A DNA stretch of 64,000 nt from Lachnospiraceae bacterium (GTDB taxonomy: Bacteria; Bacillota; Clostridia; Lachnospirales; Lachnospiraceae), in contig JAGACK010000046.1 in NCBI GenBank assembly GCA_017614155.1, positions 1 through 64,000 on the forward strand, given 5' to 3'. The notes beneath the pieces are model-generated. The model ran no database searches. It saw only the letters and a program-made list of their open reading frames with translations, and was not told the origin of the DNA. Below are positions 53,716-63,683 of the stretch, piece after piece. Numbering within the stretch: position 1 is the first letter of the stretch; each line of letters begins with the position of its first letter. A program made the translations under genes and the position numbers.

Positions 53716-56700
53716 AGATATCAAAAAGGTACTGGTGATCGGTTCCGGTCCGATAGTCATAGGACAGGCGGCAGAATTTGATTATGCGGGAACGCAGGGA
53801 TGCCGCGCATTGAAGGAAGAAGGCGTCGAAGTCGTCCTCATCAATTCCAATCCCGCGACGATCATGACTGACGGCGACATAGCGGACAAAGTATATATAG
53901 AGCCTCTGACGGTAAAGATCCTCGAGGAGCTGATAATAAAGGAAAAGCCTGACAGCATACTGCCGACTCTCGGAGGCCAGGCCGGACTGAACCTCGGAAT
54001 GGAGCTTGAGGAATCGGGATTTTTAAAGGAACACAATGTAAGGCTGATAGGTACGACTTCGCAGACCATAAAAAAAGCAGAGGACAGGCTGGAATTCAAG
54101 AATACCATGGAAAAAGCCGGACAGCCTGTGGCACCTTCGCTTGTCGTTGAAAACATAGAAGACGGCGTGAAGTTCGCGCGCGAGATAGGATATCCCGTTG
54201 TGCTGCGTCCTGCCTATACCCTGGGAGGATCCGGCGGTGGCATAGCGCATAACGAGGAGGAAATAAGAGAGATCCTTTCAAACGGACTGCGTCTTTCGCG
54301 AGTAGGCCAGGTGCTGGTCGAAAGATCGATCGCAGGCTGGAAGGAGATCGAATATGAGGTGATGAGGGACAGCGCGGGAAATGTCATCACGGTTTGCAAC
54401 ATGGAAAACCTCGATCCGGTCGGAGTGCATACAGGTGATTCCATAGTGGTGGCTCCAAGCCAGACGCTCTCGGACAAGGAGTATCAGATGCTGCGTACCG
54501 CGGCGCTCAAGATCATAGATGAGCTGCAGATCACCGGCGGCTGCAATGTGCAGTTTGCTCTCCATCCGTCATCCTTTGAATACTGCGTGATCGAAGTAAA
54601 TCCAAGGGTTTCCAGGTCATCGGCCCTGGCATCAAAGGCGACCGGATATCCGATCGCAAAGGTGGCAGCAAAGATCGCCCTGGGTTATACGCTTGATGAG
54701 ATAAAGAATGCCATAACGGGAAAAACCTATGCAAGCTTTGAGCCGGCGCTTGATTACTGCGTCGTAAAGATACCGAGACTTCCGTTTGATAAATTCATCA
54801 CGGCAAAGAGGACTCTTTCCACCCAGATGAAGGCAACGGGCGAAGTCATGAGCATCTGCGATAACTTCGAGGGAGCTCTGATGAAAGCCATCAGATCGCT
54901 GGAGCAGAATGTCGACAGCCTCCTTTCCGTTGACTTTTCAAAGTATACAAGGGATGAGCTGCTTCGAAAGCTGGAAGTTGTTGATGACAGACGGATCTAC
55001 TGCATAGCGGAGGCTGTCAGAAAGGGAATAGATTCCAGAAAGATAAATGAGATCACAAAGATCGACAGGTGGTTCATAGACAGGATCGCATCCCTTGTTG
55101 ACACTGAGCACAGGCTGAAGAATGAAGAACTGACACCTGAGCTTTTAAGAAGGGCAAAAAAACAGGAGTTCCCGGATCATCTCATCGGAAAGCTCACGGG
55201 AAAAAGCAGGTTCAGGATAAAGGATCTGCGAAAGAAACACGGCATTCTCCCTGCGTTCAAGATGGTAGATACCTGTGCCGCGGAATTTGAGGCAGAGACC
55301 CCCTACATGTACTCGGTATATGACGGAGAAGATGAAAGCAGCATGATCGTGCCTGACTGTGCAAAAGACGGAGGCAAAGACAGGACAAAGAAGGTCCTGG
55401 TGCTTGGCTCGGGTCCCATAAGGATCGGTCAGGGAATCGAGTTTGACTACTGCAGCGTGCATGCGACCTGGGCTTTCAAGAAGGCGGGATATGAGACCAT
55501 AATCGTAAATAATAACCCAGAGACGGTATCCACCGATTTTGACATAGCCGACAGGCTGTATTTCGAGCCTCTGACGGATGAGGATGTGGAAAGCATCGTT
55601 GATGTGGAAAAGCCGGATGGAGCGGTGGTGCAGTTTGGCGGACAGACAGCGATCAAGCTGACCCAGGCGCTCATGGAGATGGGAGTTGAGATCTTTGGGA
55701 CATCCGCGGAGAATGTCGACAAGGCGGAGGACAGGGAGCTCTTTGACGAGGTGCTCAATGAAACAGGCATCAGGCGTCCCGCAGGACATACGGTATTTAC
55801 CGCAGCCGATGCAATAAAAGCCGCAAACGATCTTGGATATCCCGTGCTCGTCAGACCTTCATATGTGCTGGGCGGACAGGGCATGAGGATAGCCTTTAAC
55901 GATGATGAGATCAATGAATTCATAGGCATCATAAACAGGATCGCCCAGGATCATCCCATACTGGTCGATAAATACATGATGGGCAAGGAGATCGAGGTTG
56001 ACGCGGTATGTGACGGAAAGGATATCCTGATACCCGGGATAATGGAGCATATCGAAAGGGCAGGCATCCATTCGGGAGACAGCATCTCCATCTACCCTGC
56101 TCCGACAATAAGCGAAAAGGCAAAGGAGACGATCGCTGATTATACCGAAAGGCTCGCAAAGGCACTGGATGTCAGGGGGATGATAAACATACAGTTCATA
56201 GCCATGGGAGATGAGGTCTACTGTATAGAGGTAAACCCGAGATCGTCAAGGACGGTGCCTTATATCAGCAAGGTGACGGGAATACCGATAGTGGATCTGG
56301 CAGCGGGTGTCATAATGGGAAAGAGCATCAGGGAGCTGGGATATGAGCCCGGGCTGCAGAAGGCGTCAGAATACTTTGCGATCAAGATGCCTGTATTCTC
56401 CTTCGAAAAGATACAGGATGCCGAGACAAGCCTGGGTCCCGAGATGAAATCAACAGGAGAGTGCCTCGGCATATCCAGGGATATGAACGAAGCTCTGTAC
56501 AAGGCGTTCCTGGGAGCCGGCATAAGCCTGCCGAAGCACAGGCAGGTGATAATAACCGTAAAGGATGCCGACAAGCCTGAGATAGTGAACATAGGAAAAC
56601 GCTTTGAGGCGCTCGGATACAAGATCTATGCCACAAGGAGCACGGCAAACTTCCTTGTGAACAACGGAGTGAACGCCCTGAAGGTAAACAATATACATCA

Positions 56701-56932
56701 GGAATCCCCGAACATCGAGGACCTGATCCTGGGACACAGGATCGATCTTGTGGTCGATACACCGACACAGGGCTTTAATAAGAACAGGGACGGTTTTATT
56801 ATACGAAGACTGTCAATAGAGACAGGCATAACCTGCCTGACAGCGCTTGATACGGTAAATGCCCTGCTGACTGCGATGGAAACGGAAAATGCCGAAAGAG
56901 AGCTTGAACTGATAAACCTGGCTGAGCTATGA
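53696..56932 (+). CDS. carB: Carbamoyl-phosphate synthase large subunit
   Basis: A 1078-residue enzyme making carbamoyl phosphate for pyrimidines and arginine. Two homologous ATP-grasp halves are visible: KKVLVIGSGPIVIGQAAEFD then TLGGSGGGIAHN, and again KVLVLGSGPIRIGQGIEFD then VLGGQGMRIAFN. VNPRVSRSSALASKATG and VNPRSSRTVPYISKVTG are the carboxylate-binding segments. The C-terminal MGS-like regulatory domain starts near 940. ATG 53696 follows AAAGGAG by 4 nt and overlaps carA; ATG 53702 is also possible. queH overlaps the stop by 4 nt. Confidence 0.98.
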   Translation: MAMPKNKDIKKVLVIGSGPIVIGQAAEFDYAGTQGCRALKEEGVEVVLINSNPATIMTDGDIADKVYIEPLTVKILEELIIKEKPDSILPTLGGQAGLNLGMELEESGFLKEHNVRLIGTTSQTIKKAEDRLEFKNTMEKAGQPVAPSLVVENIEDGVKFAREIGYPVVLRPAYTLGGSGGGIAHNEEEIREILSNGLRLSRVGQVLVERSIAGWKEIEYEVMRDSAGNVITVCNMENLDPVGVHTGDSIVVAPSQTLSDKEYQMLRTAALKIIDELQITGGCNVQFALHPSSFEYCVIEVNPRVSRSSALASKATGYPIAKVAAKIALGYTLDEIKNAITGKTYASFEPALDYCVVKIPRLPFDKFITAKRTLSTQMKATGEVMSICDNFEGALMKAIRSLEQNVDSLLSVDFSKYTRDELLRKLEVVDDRRIYCIAEAVRKGIDSRKINEITKIDRWFIDRIASLVDTEHRLKNEELTPELLRRAKKQEFPDHLIGKLTGKSRFRIKDLRKKHGILPAFKMVDTCAAEFEAETPYMYSVYDGEDESSMIVPDCAKDGGKDRTKKVLVLGSGPIRIGQGIEFDYCSVHATWAFKKAGYETIIVNNNPETVSTDFDIADRLYFEPLTDEDVESIVDVEKPDGAVVQFGGQTAIKLTQALMEMGVEIFGTSAENVDKAEDRELFDEVLNETGIRRPAGHTVFTAADAIKAANDLGYPVLVRPSYVLGGQGMRIAFNDDEINEFIGIINRIAQDHPILVDKYMMGKEIEVDAVCDGKDILIPGIMEHIERAGIHSGDSISIYPAPTISEKAKETIADYTERLAKALDVRGMINIQFIAMGDEVYCIEVNPRSSRTVPYISKVTGIPIVDLAAGVIMGKSIRELGYEPGLQKASEYFAIKMPVFSFEKIQDAETSLGPEMKSTGECLGISRDMNEALYKAFLGAGISLPKHRQVIITVKDADKPEIVNIGKRFEALGYKIYATRSTANFLVNNGVNALKVNNIHQESPNIEDLILGHRIDLVVDTPTQGFNKNRDGFIIRRLSIETGITCLTALDTVNALLTAMETENAERELELINLAEL

Positions 56933-57558
56933 ACAAAAGAGATTACCAGAAGGAGCTGGACGGGATAATAAAGGAAAACGGGATATCCGGGACGAGGCCT
57001 TCCCTGCTGCTGCATGTATGCTGCGCGCCATGCTCCTCCTACTGCATGGAATACCTGACAGAGCATTTTGACATAACCCTGCTGTTTTATAATCCGAACA
57101 TGGACAGCAGCGATGAATATGAAAAGCGAAAAGGGGAGCTTTTAAGGCTTGTAAAAGAAGCTTCGTTTCCGGTAAAGGTAAAAACTTTAAGCTTTGAGCC
57201 GGAGGAGTTTTTATGTGCGGTAAAGGGGCTTGAGGATGTGCCGGAAGGAGGAAGCAGATGCTTTGTCTGCTATGAGCTGAGACTCAGACGGACGGCGCAG
57301 CTTGCAGCCGAAAACGGTTTTGATTATTTCACGACGACTCTTTCAATCAGTCCTCTGAAAAATGCGGAAAAGATAAATGAGATCGGTGAAAGGCTCGGAA
57401 AAGAATACGGTGTAAAGCACCTTCCGTCGGATTTCAAAAAGAGAAACGGATACAAAAGATCCATAGAACTGTCAAGGGAATATGATCTTTACAGACAGGA
57501 TTACTGCGGATGTGTTTATTCAAAAAAGGAAAGAGAAAAAAGGAGAACGGATAATTGA
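56929..57558 (+). CDS. queH: Epoxyqueuosine reductase QueH
   Basis: A 209-residue protein of the former DUF208 family, which reduces epoxyqueuosine to queuosine in tRNA. LLHVCCAPCSSYCMEYL contains the CCAPC cysteines, SRCFVCYELRL the second cluster cysteines, and TTTLSISPLKN and YRQDYCGCVYS the closing motifs; four or more cysteines bind an Fe-S cluster and metal. The start overlaps the carB stop (ATGA). Codon modification genes in this position suggest convenience of transcription rather than function. Confidence 0.95.
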   Translation: MNKRDYQKELDGIIKENGISGTRPSLLLHVCCAPCSSYCMEYLTEHFDITLLFYNPNMDSSDEYEKRKGELLRLVKEASFPVKVKTLSFEPEEFLCAVKGLEDVPEGGSRCFVCYELRLRRTAQLAAENGFDYFTTTLSISPLKNAEKINEIGERLGKEYGVKHLPSDFKKRNGYKRSIELSREYDLYRQDYCGCVYSKKEREKRRTDN

Positions 57559-59276
57559 AAAAACTGCTTGATATTCTGACAAATGAGATGGCACGTGCTT
57601 TTGAAAGCGCCGGTTATGATGAGAAATATGCAAAGGTCACTGTATCAAACAGGCCGGATCTATGCCAGTTCCAGTGCAACGGCGCAATGGCGGCGGTAAA
57701 GGAATACAAAAAGGCTCCGCTGATGATCGCTCAGGATGTGGTGGAAAAGCTTTCCGGTTCTGCGTGCTTCAAAAAGGCAGAGGCCGTAAAACCCGGGTTC
57801 ATCAACCTGGACCTTGACGATGCTGCTCTCAGGGATTATATCGCAGAAATGTCAGAGTCCGAAAAGTTCGGTCTGGAAAAACCTGAAAAAAAGGAGACCA
57901 TCATAGTTGATTACGGCGGACCAAATGTCGCAAAGCCGCTTCATATCGGACACTTAAGAGCCGCGATAATCGGGGAGAGTGTAAAGCGCATAGGTAAATA
58001 TGCAGGACATGATGTGCAGGGTGATATACATCTGGGGGACTGGGGACTGCAGATGGGACTGATCATTGCCTATATGAAGGAAAACGATATGGACATGCCT
58101 TCGCTTTCCGAACTTGAAAAGATCTATCCTGCGGCATCGGCAAAGTCTTCGGGGGATGAGGATTTCAAAAAGAAGGCCATGGATATCACCTATGAGCTGC
58201 AGCACGGCAATGAGGAATATACGAAGATCTGGCAGCATATCATGAAGATATCGGTCGAGGACCTGAAAAAAAACTATGAGAAGCTGAATGTGTTTTTTGA
58301 GATATGGAAGGGCGAGTCGGATGCGCAGCCGTTCATCGATCCCATGGTGGAAAAGATGAAAAAGGACGGATTTGCCCATGAGTCACAGGGGGCGCTGGTA
58401 GTCGATGTAGGAGAGGAAACGGATACAAAAGAGATACCTCCCTGCATGATACTGAAATCTGATAATGCTTCCCTTTACACGACCACGGATCTGGCTACCC
58501 TCGTTCAGAGAGTGAAGGACTATGATCCGGACAGGGTCATCTATGTGGTGGACAAAAGACAGGACCTTCATTTCGTTCAGGTGTTCAGATGCGCAAAAAA
58601 GACCGGTATAGTAAAGGATGATACAAAACTCCTCTTCCTTGGGTTCGGAACGATGAACGGAGCAGACGGAAAACCTTTCAAGACAAGGGCCGGAGGAGTG
58701 ATGAGGCTTGAGACCCTGCTTTCTGATGTCTATGAAAAGTGCTGCGAAAGGATGAAGGAAAATGGCGGGGAGATGTCTGAGGACGAAAGGAACGATACTG
58801 CACGGAAGATCGCGCTTGCTGCCATCAAGTACGGAGATCTTTCGAATCAGGCATCAAAGGATTATGTTTTTGATATAGACAAGTTCACATCCTTTGAGGG
58901 CAATACCGGACCTTATATCCTCTACACGATAGTCAGGATCAAATCGATCCTTCGAAAATACATGGAAGAGGGAGGAAGGACAGAAGGAGTGAATTTTACG
59001 GCGCCCGCATCTGATGCCGAGAGGCAGCTGCTGCTCCTCCTGACGGGATATAATGCCATGATGCAGGGAGCCTTTGAGGATACCGCGCCCCACAGGATCT
59101 GCGCGTATGTCTATGAGCTGGCAAATGCTTTCAATCATTTCTATCATGAGACAAAGATCCTTGCCGAAGAGAATACAGAGCAGAAGGAGAGCTATATCTC
59201 TCTGCTTCTGCTGACGAAGGGCATACTGGAGGACTGCATCGATGTTCTCGGATTTGAGGCGCCGGAAAAGATGTGA
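57555..59276 (+). CDS. argS: Arginyl-tRNA synthetase
   Basis: A 573-residue class I synthetase. The N-terminal Add-1 domain runs to about 110. The HIGH motif is in YGGPNVAKPLHIGHLRAAIIGES; then DIHLGDWGLQMGLI, VDKRQDLHFVQVF and FKTRAGGVMRLETLL (the KMSKS counterpart is degenerate in this family). The anticodon-binding DALR domain closes the protein. The start is TTG at 57555, overlapping the queH stop (TTGA), with GGAGAA 8 nt upstream; no ATG fits. The chain carA-carB-queH-argS overlaps at every junction. Confidence 0.96.
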   Translation: MKKLLDILTNEMARAFESAGYDEKYAKVTVSNRPDLCQFQCNGAMAAVKEYKKAPLMIAQDVVEKLSGSACFKKAEAVKPGFINLDLDDAALRDYIAEMSESEKFGLEKPEKKETIIVDYGGPNVAKPLHIGHLRAAIIGESVKRIGKYAGHDVQGDIHLGDWGLQMGLIIAYMKENDMDMPSLSELEKIYPAASAKSSGDEDFKKKAMDITYELQHGNEEYTKIWQHIMKISVEDLKKNYEKLNVFFEIWKGESDAQPFIDPMVEKMKKDGFAHESQGALVVDVGEETDTKEIPPCMILKSDNASLYTTTDLATLVQRVKDYDPDRVIYVVDKRQDLHFVQVFRCAKKTGIVKDDTKLLFLGFGTMNGADGKPFKTRAGGVMRLETLLSDVYEKCCERMKENGGEMSEDERNDTARKIALAAIKYGDLSNQASKDYVFDIDKFTSFEGNTGPYILYTIVRIKSILRKYMEEGGRTEGVNFTAPASDAERQLLLLLTGYNAMMQGAFEDTAPHRICAYVYELANAFNHFYHETKILAEENTEQKESYISLLLLTKGILEDCIDVLGFEAPEKM

Positions 59277-59359
59277 TCTGTGAGAACACACATTGTTCAT
59301 ATTTTTTGTGTATAGTTACCTGGTTTGATAGTCGCTTTTATTATACGGAGGAGAAAACC

Positions 59360-61174
59360 TTGTTTTTCAAAAAGCATAAGAAACTGATTATTTTTCTGGT
59401 AATACTGGCAGTGCTCCTGGCAGTATTCTTTATCTTTGTATTTCCGAAGATCCTTGAACTGAAAAATGCCGGGAATGTGGTGGAACAGAATTTTGAGGAG
59501 ATCGAACGGCAGGATATCAGCAATACAGTTGCCGTGACAGGGACCGTGGAGGCAAAGGAGAGCAGGACACTTTCAACTCTTGTTGCAAATACGAAGGTCA
59601 CATCGGTCAATGTAAAGGTTGGAGACAGGGTCAGCGCAGGACAGCAGATCTGTGTATTTGATTCCTCCAGCATAGAGGCAAAGATGACGAATCTGGAAAA
59701 ACAGATGGACATCGCCTCGACAAAGTCGAATGAATCCGTTACGAACGCCCAGGTGAATGTGAACAAGGCAAATACCACCATGGCAAACGATTATGTGGAC
59801 AATACAACGAACCAGGCAAGACTGAAACAGACCTATGATGATGCCATGAAGGATTATTACAATGCCTGCGACGGATATTCCGACTCAAAGACTGCAAGGG
59901 ACAGCGCAAAGTCGGATTATGAAGACAAAAAGAGCTCCTATGAAAAGGCAAAATCAAACTATGATGACATACCTGATTCCTACAAGGCAGGGACGGTGAG
60001 CGGTGACGATATAGACGAGGAAAAAAGAGAGAAATGGAACAACTGGATAAAGGAGTACAATTACTGGTCGCAGCTCTATCAGAGCGCCAAGAGCACCTAT
60101 GAAGCGGCTCAGAGCAAAGTAGAATCATATGAGAAGAATATTGAGAGTGCGGAAAAGGCTGTCAGGACAGCAAAGCAGAATCTCGATGATGCAGGCATCA
60201 AGACGGACAGGACGCTGATCTCTGATTATACGAATCTTGCCACTTCCCAGCTTTCGCAGACAACAGCAAATGTCGAGGCAAGGGCGACAAATGATCAGAA
60301 CAGGGAGCAGATGAACGATTATCAGACCCAGCTTGATAACACCGTGATCACATCCCCTATCGACGGTATCATAACTTCGCTTTCCGTCAAAGAAGGAGAT
60401 GAATTTGCATCACAGTCAAAGAGTGAGGTCTGTGTGGTGCAGGATGATTCTGTCTGGATAATAAAAGGAAATGTTGACCAGTATGATATCAGCAATGTCA
60501 AAGAAGGCATGAAGGCGAAAGTAAAGACCGATGCGACAGGAGATGATGAGATGGAGGGAACAGTGACCTTTGTATCGCCTGTACCCGGCACATCGACGAG
60601 TTCGACAGGAACGACAGGATCACAGGCGGGCGGATCTTCGTCATCATCTTCTGCTACATATCCTGTCGAGATAACCCTTAAAGAAAGGGATGACAGGATA
60701 AGGATAGGCATGACGGCAGAGATCTCGGTAGTGCTTGAACAGGTGGAAAATGTCCTGGCCGTGCCCTATGACAGCATAATGGAAAGGCCGGACGGAACCT
60801 TCTATATCACAGTGGCAGATGATGATGGTGCATTTCCCGCGTCCGGGGCGGACAAGGATATAAAGCCCTCTTCAAACGGAACCTTTGGAAAACCTGTAAA
60901 AGACGGGGAGGGAGAGATGCCGCCCATGCCTGAGGGATTTCCGGAGGACGCAAAGAAAGAAATAAAGAAAAAGAAGAAAGAGGAAAAGACAGAGGTAAAA
61001 ACAAGGGATATAACAGTGAAGAAGGGCCTTGAGACTGATTACTATACGGAGGTGATCTCAGCTGAGCTGAAGGAAGGGATGAGGGTCCTTATTCCCGAAT
61101 CAAATGACGACGATATGTTCCCGGACGGCGGACCTATGATGCTGGACGGTCCCGGTCCGGGAGGAGGATTCTGA
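59360..61174 (+). CDS. Membrane-fusion/adaptor protein (MacA/HlyD type)
   Basis: A 604-residue adaptor. A TTG start at 59360 follows CGGAGGAG by 6 nt; the longer frame from 59273 has no ribosome site. A membrane helix (about 8-32) precedes a lipoyl-like half motif VTGTVEAKESRTLS and VKVGDRVSAGQQICVFD. A long Lys/Ser/Asp/Tyr-rich coiled coil lies at about 105-310, and the second lipoyl half is TSPIDGIITSLSVKEGDEF. A beta-barrel domain with a Ser/Thr/Gly-rich insert (SSTGTTGSQAGGSSSSSS) and a Lys-rich segment follow. The Gly/Pro-rich end is unusual. It should connect to the MacB-like ATPase and permease that follow 4 bp downstream and overlapping. In Gram-positives such proteins export peptides or drugs. 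No outer-membrane partner is expected. Confidence 0.88.
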   Translation: MFFKKHKKLIIFLVILAVLLAVFFIFVFPKILELKNAGNVVEQNFEEIERQDISNTVAVTGTVEAKESRTLSTLVANTKVTSVNVKVGDRVSAGQQICVFDSSSIEAKMTNLEKQMDIASTKSNESVTNAQVNVNKANTTMANDYVDNTTNQARLKQTYDDAMKDYYNACDGYSDSKTARDSAKSDYEDKKSSYEKAKSNYDDIPDSYKAGTVSGDDIDEEKREKWNNWIKEYNYWSQLYQSAKSTYEAAQSKVESYEKNIESAEKAVRTAKQNLDDAGIKTDRTLISDYTNLATSQLSQTTANVEARATNDQNREQMNDYQTQLDNTVITSPIDGIITSLSVKEGDEFASQSKSEVCVVQDDSVWIIKGNVDQYDISNVKEGMKAKVKTDATGDDEMEGTVTFVSPVPGTSTSSTGTTGSQAGGSSSSSSATYPVEITLKERDDRIRIGMTAEISVVLEQVENVLAVPYDSIMERPDGTFYITVADDDGAFPASGADKDIKPSSNGTFGKPVKDGEGEMPPMPEGFPEDAKKEIKKKKKEEKTEVKTRDITVKKGLETDYYTEVISAELKEGMRVLIPESNDDDMFPDGGPMMLDGPGPGGGF

Positions 61175-61178
61175 TCTG

Positions 61179-61901
61179 ATGGAAGAGCAGGCAGGAAAAG
61201 TCATCATAGATGCAAAGGGTATAATAAAGAGATTTTACATCGGACAGCCCAACGAGCTTGAGATCCTTCACGGCATAGATATCACCGTACGGGAAGGAGA
61301 ATTCGTTGCAGTCGTCGGAGCATCCGGCTCCGGCAAATCAACCCTTATGAATATAATAGGAGCGCTCGACAAGCCTACGGAGGGAACATATTCGCTCGAC
61401 GGAGTGGATGTCATGAGCGCAAAAGACAAAGAGCTTTCGGGTATCAGGAACAAAAAGATAGGGTTTGTCTTTCAGACCTATAATCTGATATCCAGGACAA
61501 ACGCGCTCAAAAATGTCGAGCTCCCCATGCTGTATGCAGGGGTTCCGAGAAATGCCCGGATAAGCAGGGCAAAGGAACTTCTTGATATGGTGGGGATGGG
61601 CGACCGTATGATGCACAGATCCGATGAACTGTCCGGAGGTCAGAAACAGCGTGTGGCCATAGCCAGGGCAATGGCAAACGATCCGGCTATAATACTTGCT
61701 GATGAGCCTACGGGAGCTCTTGATTCAAAGACAGGAAGGCTCATCATGGATATCTTTCATGACCTAAACAAAAAACAGGGAAAGACCATCGTACTTATCA
61801 CACACTCACCTGAGCTTGCCGAGGAAACTGGTAGGATCCTGACCATAAGCGACGGACTGATCACGGGGGAAAGGAGGGGCAAAACCGATGCTGATAGGTG
61901 A
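61179..61901 (+). CDS. ABC transporter ATP-binding protein (MacB/LolD type)
   Basis: A 240-residue ATPase. Walker A is GASGSGKST, the Q-loop is VFQTYNL, the signature LSGGQKQRVAIARAMAND, and Walker B IILADEPTGALDSKTG with the D-loop, then HSPELAEETGR (H-switch). The DEPTGALDS stretch is typical of the MacB/LolD/FtsE exporters. It begins 4 bp after the adaptor and overlaps the permease by 14 nt; GGAGG lies 9 nt before its ATG. Confidence 0.95.
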   Translation: MEEQAGKVIIDAKGIIKRFYIGQPNELEILHGIDITVREGEFVAVVGASGSGKSTLMNIIGALDKPTEGTYSLDGVDVMSAKDKELSGIRNKKIGFVFQTYNLISRTNALKNVELPMLYAGVPRNARISRAKELLDMVGMGDRMMHRSDELSGGQKQRVAIARAMANDPAIILADEPTGALDSKTGRLIMDIFHDLNKKQGKTIVLITHSPELAEETGRILTISDGLITGERRGKTDADR

Positions 61902-63186
61902 AAACATACTCCTTGCCCTCAGCGCGCTCCGGGCAAACAGGACAAGAGCATTTCTGACGATGCTGGGCATCATCATAGGCATAGCTTCCGTCATAACTAT
62001 CATGACCATAGGCCAGGCCATGACAAATTCCCTAAATGATGAGATGTCGGGACTCGGGGCAAATAATATCACTGTCAATGTTTCCCAGAAAAGATCAAAG
62101 ACGGAAATGTCCGATACTGGGTTCATGTTCAGGATGGGTCCCAGAAGAAACAATATGAAGAATGAGGACAAGTTAAGCCTTGAGATGATAGAGGACATGA
62201 AAACGGAGTTTTCCGACAGGATATCCGGAGTGATCCTCAAAGAGTCTGTCGGCACAGGGACTGTAAAGCATCTCAAAGATTATGCCAATGTGGATATCAC
62301 GGGTCTGAATGCAGTCGGAATGGAAAAAGAGGACCTGGAAATGGTATGCGGCAGGCAGTTTACATCGGTCGACCAGAAGGAGGCAAGGAAGGTCTGTGTG
62401 GTATCCAATTATATGGTGGGAAATATGTTTGACGAGGACAATGAAGGCGCCCTCGGAAAGCAGATAACCGTTGTGGTAAACGACAGGTTCTATCACTATA
62501 CCATAGTGGGAGTGTATTCATATAAGGAATACGCCGATCCGGAGCCGTATAATAAAAGCGAGCATTATGACACTCAGACCACGCTGTATCTTCCGCTTGA
62601 GACTGCGGTCAGACAGAACCATTCAAAGAACAGGTTCACCGAATTCACAGTCATCGGAAACACCGGTGAAAATGTTGAGGATCTGATGAAGGATATCAAA
62701 GTCTTTTTCAATGATAAGTATTACAGAAAAAATGAAAACTATGAGGTCACAAGCTCATCGATGGCCTCGATGGTCAAAAGCCTGACGGAGATGATGGGCA
62801 CGGTGTCTCTTGCCATATCCTTGATCGCGGGCATTTCGCTTTTGGTCGGGGGCATAGGCGTTATGAACATTATGCTGGTCTCGGTCACGGAAAGAACAAA
62901 GGAGATAGGGACCAGAAAAGCACTCGGTGCCACGAACTCCTCCATCAGGCTGCAGTTTATAGTCGAATCCATAACGCTCTGCGTCGCAGGAGGATTCATA
63001 GGAGTGGTTCTCGGTATCGTTATAGGAAATATCATTTCAAAGGTCATGAAGTATTCGGCTGCGGCCCCGATTTCGGGTATAATAATTTCAGTGCTGTTTT
63101 CGATGGCCATCGGCGTATTCTTCGGTTATTATCCGGCAAACAAGGCGGCCAAGATGAACCCTATCGATGCCCTCAGGTATGAGTGA
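61888..63186 (+). CDS. ABC transporter permease (MacB/FtsX type)
   Basis: A 432-residue protein with one N-terminal membrane helix (MLGIIIGIASVITIMTIG), a large extracytoplasmic MacB_PCD domain to about 290, and three C-terminal helices of the FtsX domain. The segment GGIGVMNIMLVSVTERTKEIGTRKALGA and the end YYPANKAAKMNPIDALRYE are highly typical of MacB permeases. Together with the adaptor and ATPase this is a complete MacAB-like exporter. The double-glycine protein gene lies 80 bp downstream. Confidence 0.95.
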   Translation: MLIGENILLALSALRANRTRAFLTMLGIIIGIASVITIMTIGQAMTNSLNDEMSGLGANNITVNVSQKRSKTEMSDTGFMFRMGPRRNNMKNEDKLSLEMIEDMKTEFSDRISGVILKESVGTGTVKHLKDYANVDITGLNAVGMEKEDLEMVCGRQFTSVDQKEARKVCVVSNYMVGNMFDEDNEGALGKQITVVVNDRFYHYTIVGVYSYKEYADPEPYNKSEHYDTQTTLYLPLETAVRQNHSKNRFTEFTVIGNTGENVEDLMKDIKVFFNDKYYRKNENYEVTSSSMASMVKSLTEMMGTVSLAISLIAGISLLVGGIGVMNIMLVSVTERTKEIGTRKALGATNSSIRLQFIVESITLCVAGGFIGVVLGIVIGNIISKVMKYSAAAPISGIIISVLFSMAIGVFFGYYPANKAAKMNPIDALRYE

Positions 63187-63266
63187 TCTTGTCTTTGGCC
63201 CTTTCTTCGGCAGATTCGTATATATTTCTGTAAACAGTTACGGAAAGTTTTTTTGGAGGAAGGAAA

Positions 63267-63548
63267 ATGAAGGAATTATCAGAAAGGATAGATATGTTAA
63301 ATGACGATATGCTTGAAAATGTCTCCGGCGGTACCGAAAGACCGAATTATTCCAATGCCGAACTGACTAAAGCAGGTGTAATGGTAAAGAATATAGATGG
63401 GAAGAAGGTATATCAGACCATGCTCAGCACAGGGAAGACCTTAAATCTGACACAGGGAGAGGCGTTATCAATGGTGGACTGCTACAATATCTCAGGAGGT
63501 GTCAAGCTTAACGACCAGCAGATCAAGGATCTGATCAGCCAGAGCTGA
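63267..63548 (+). CDS. Small protein with a double-glycine leader, putative exported peptide
   Basis: A 93-residue protein. Residues 1-22 (MKELSERIDMLNDDMLENVSGG) fit a double-glycine leader: Leu at -12, a charged/polar stretch, Leu at -7, Val at -4, and GG at the cleavage site. The remaining 71 residues are polar, with VKNIDGKKVYQ and a Cys in DCYNISGG, which repeats a second GG. No known bacteriocin core is recognised. A strong GGAGGAAGG site precedes it. It follows a MacAB-like exporter, but that exporter lacks the C39 peptidase usually needed to cut such leaders. Bacteriocin, signal or adhesin-like function is not decided. Confidence 0.75.
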   Translation: MKELSERIDMLNDDMLENVSGGTERPNYSNAELTKAGVMVKNIDGKKVYQTMLSTGKTLNLTQGEALSMVDCYNISGGVKLNDQQIKDLISQS

Positions 63549-63683
63549 TAAACAGGAAAATAAGGTGTCCCGGATACATGAGTACATGTGATATTCTTTC
63601 TTCCGGCGGCAAAGATCCCAACCAGTCGAAATAGCTCTTTTTTGAGAAAATAACCAAGGACAGTGAATCAGAAGGGAGAAATA

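Noticed and set aside
59273-59359. N-terminal extension of the adaptor protein
   Set aside because: The ATG is within the argS end, without ribosome site; TTG 59360 has CGGAGGAG at good spacing and gives a normal membrane anchor.
63549-63683. Structured leader or riboswitch before the last lipoprotein gene
   Set aside because: Only a 5-bp hairpin (ACATG/CATGT) and a T-run near 63640 are seen; no known motif.
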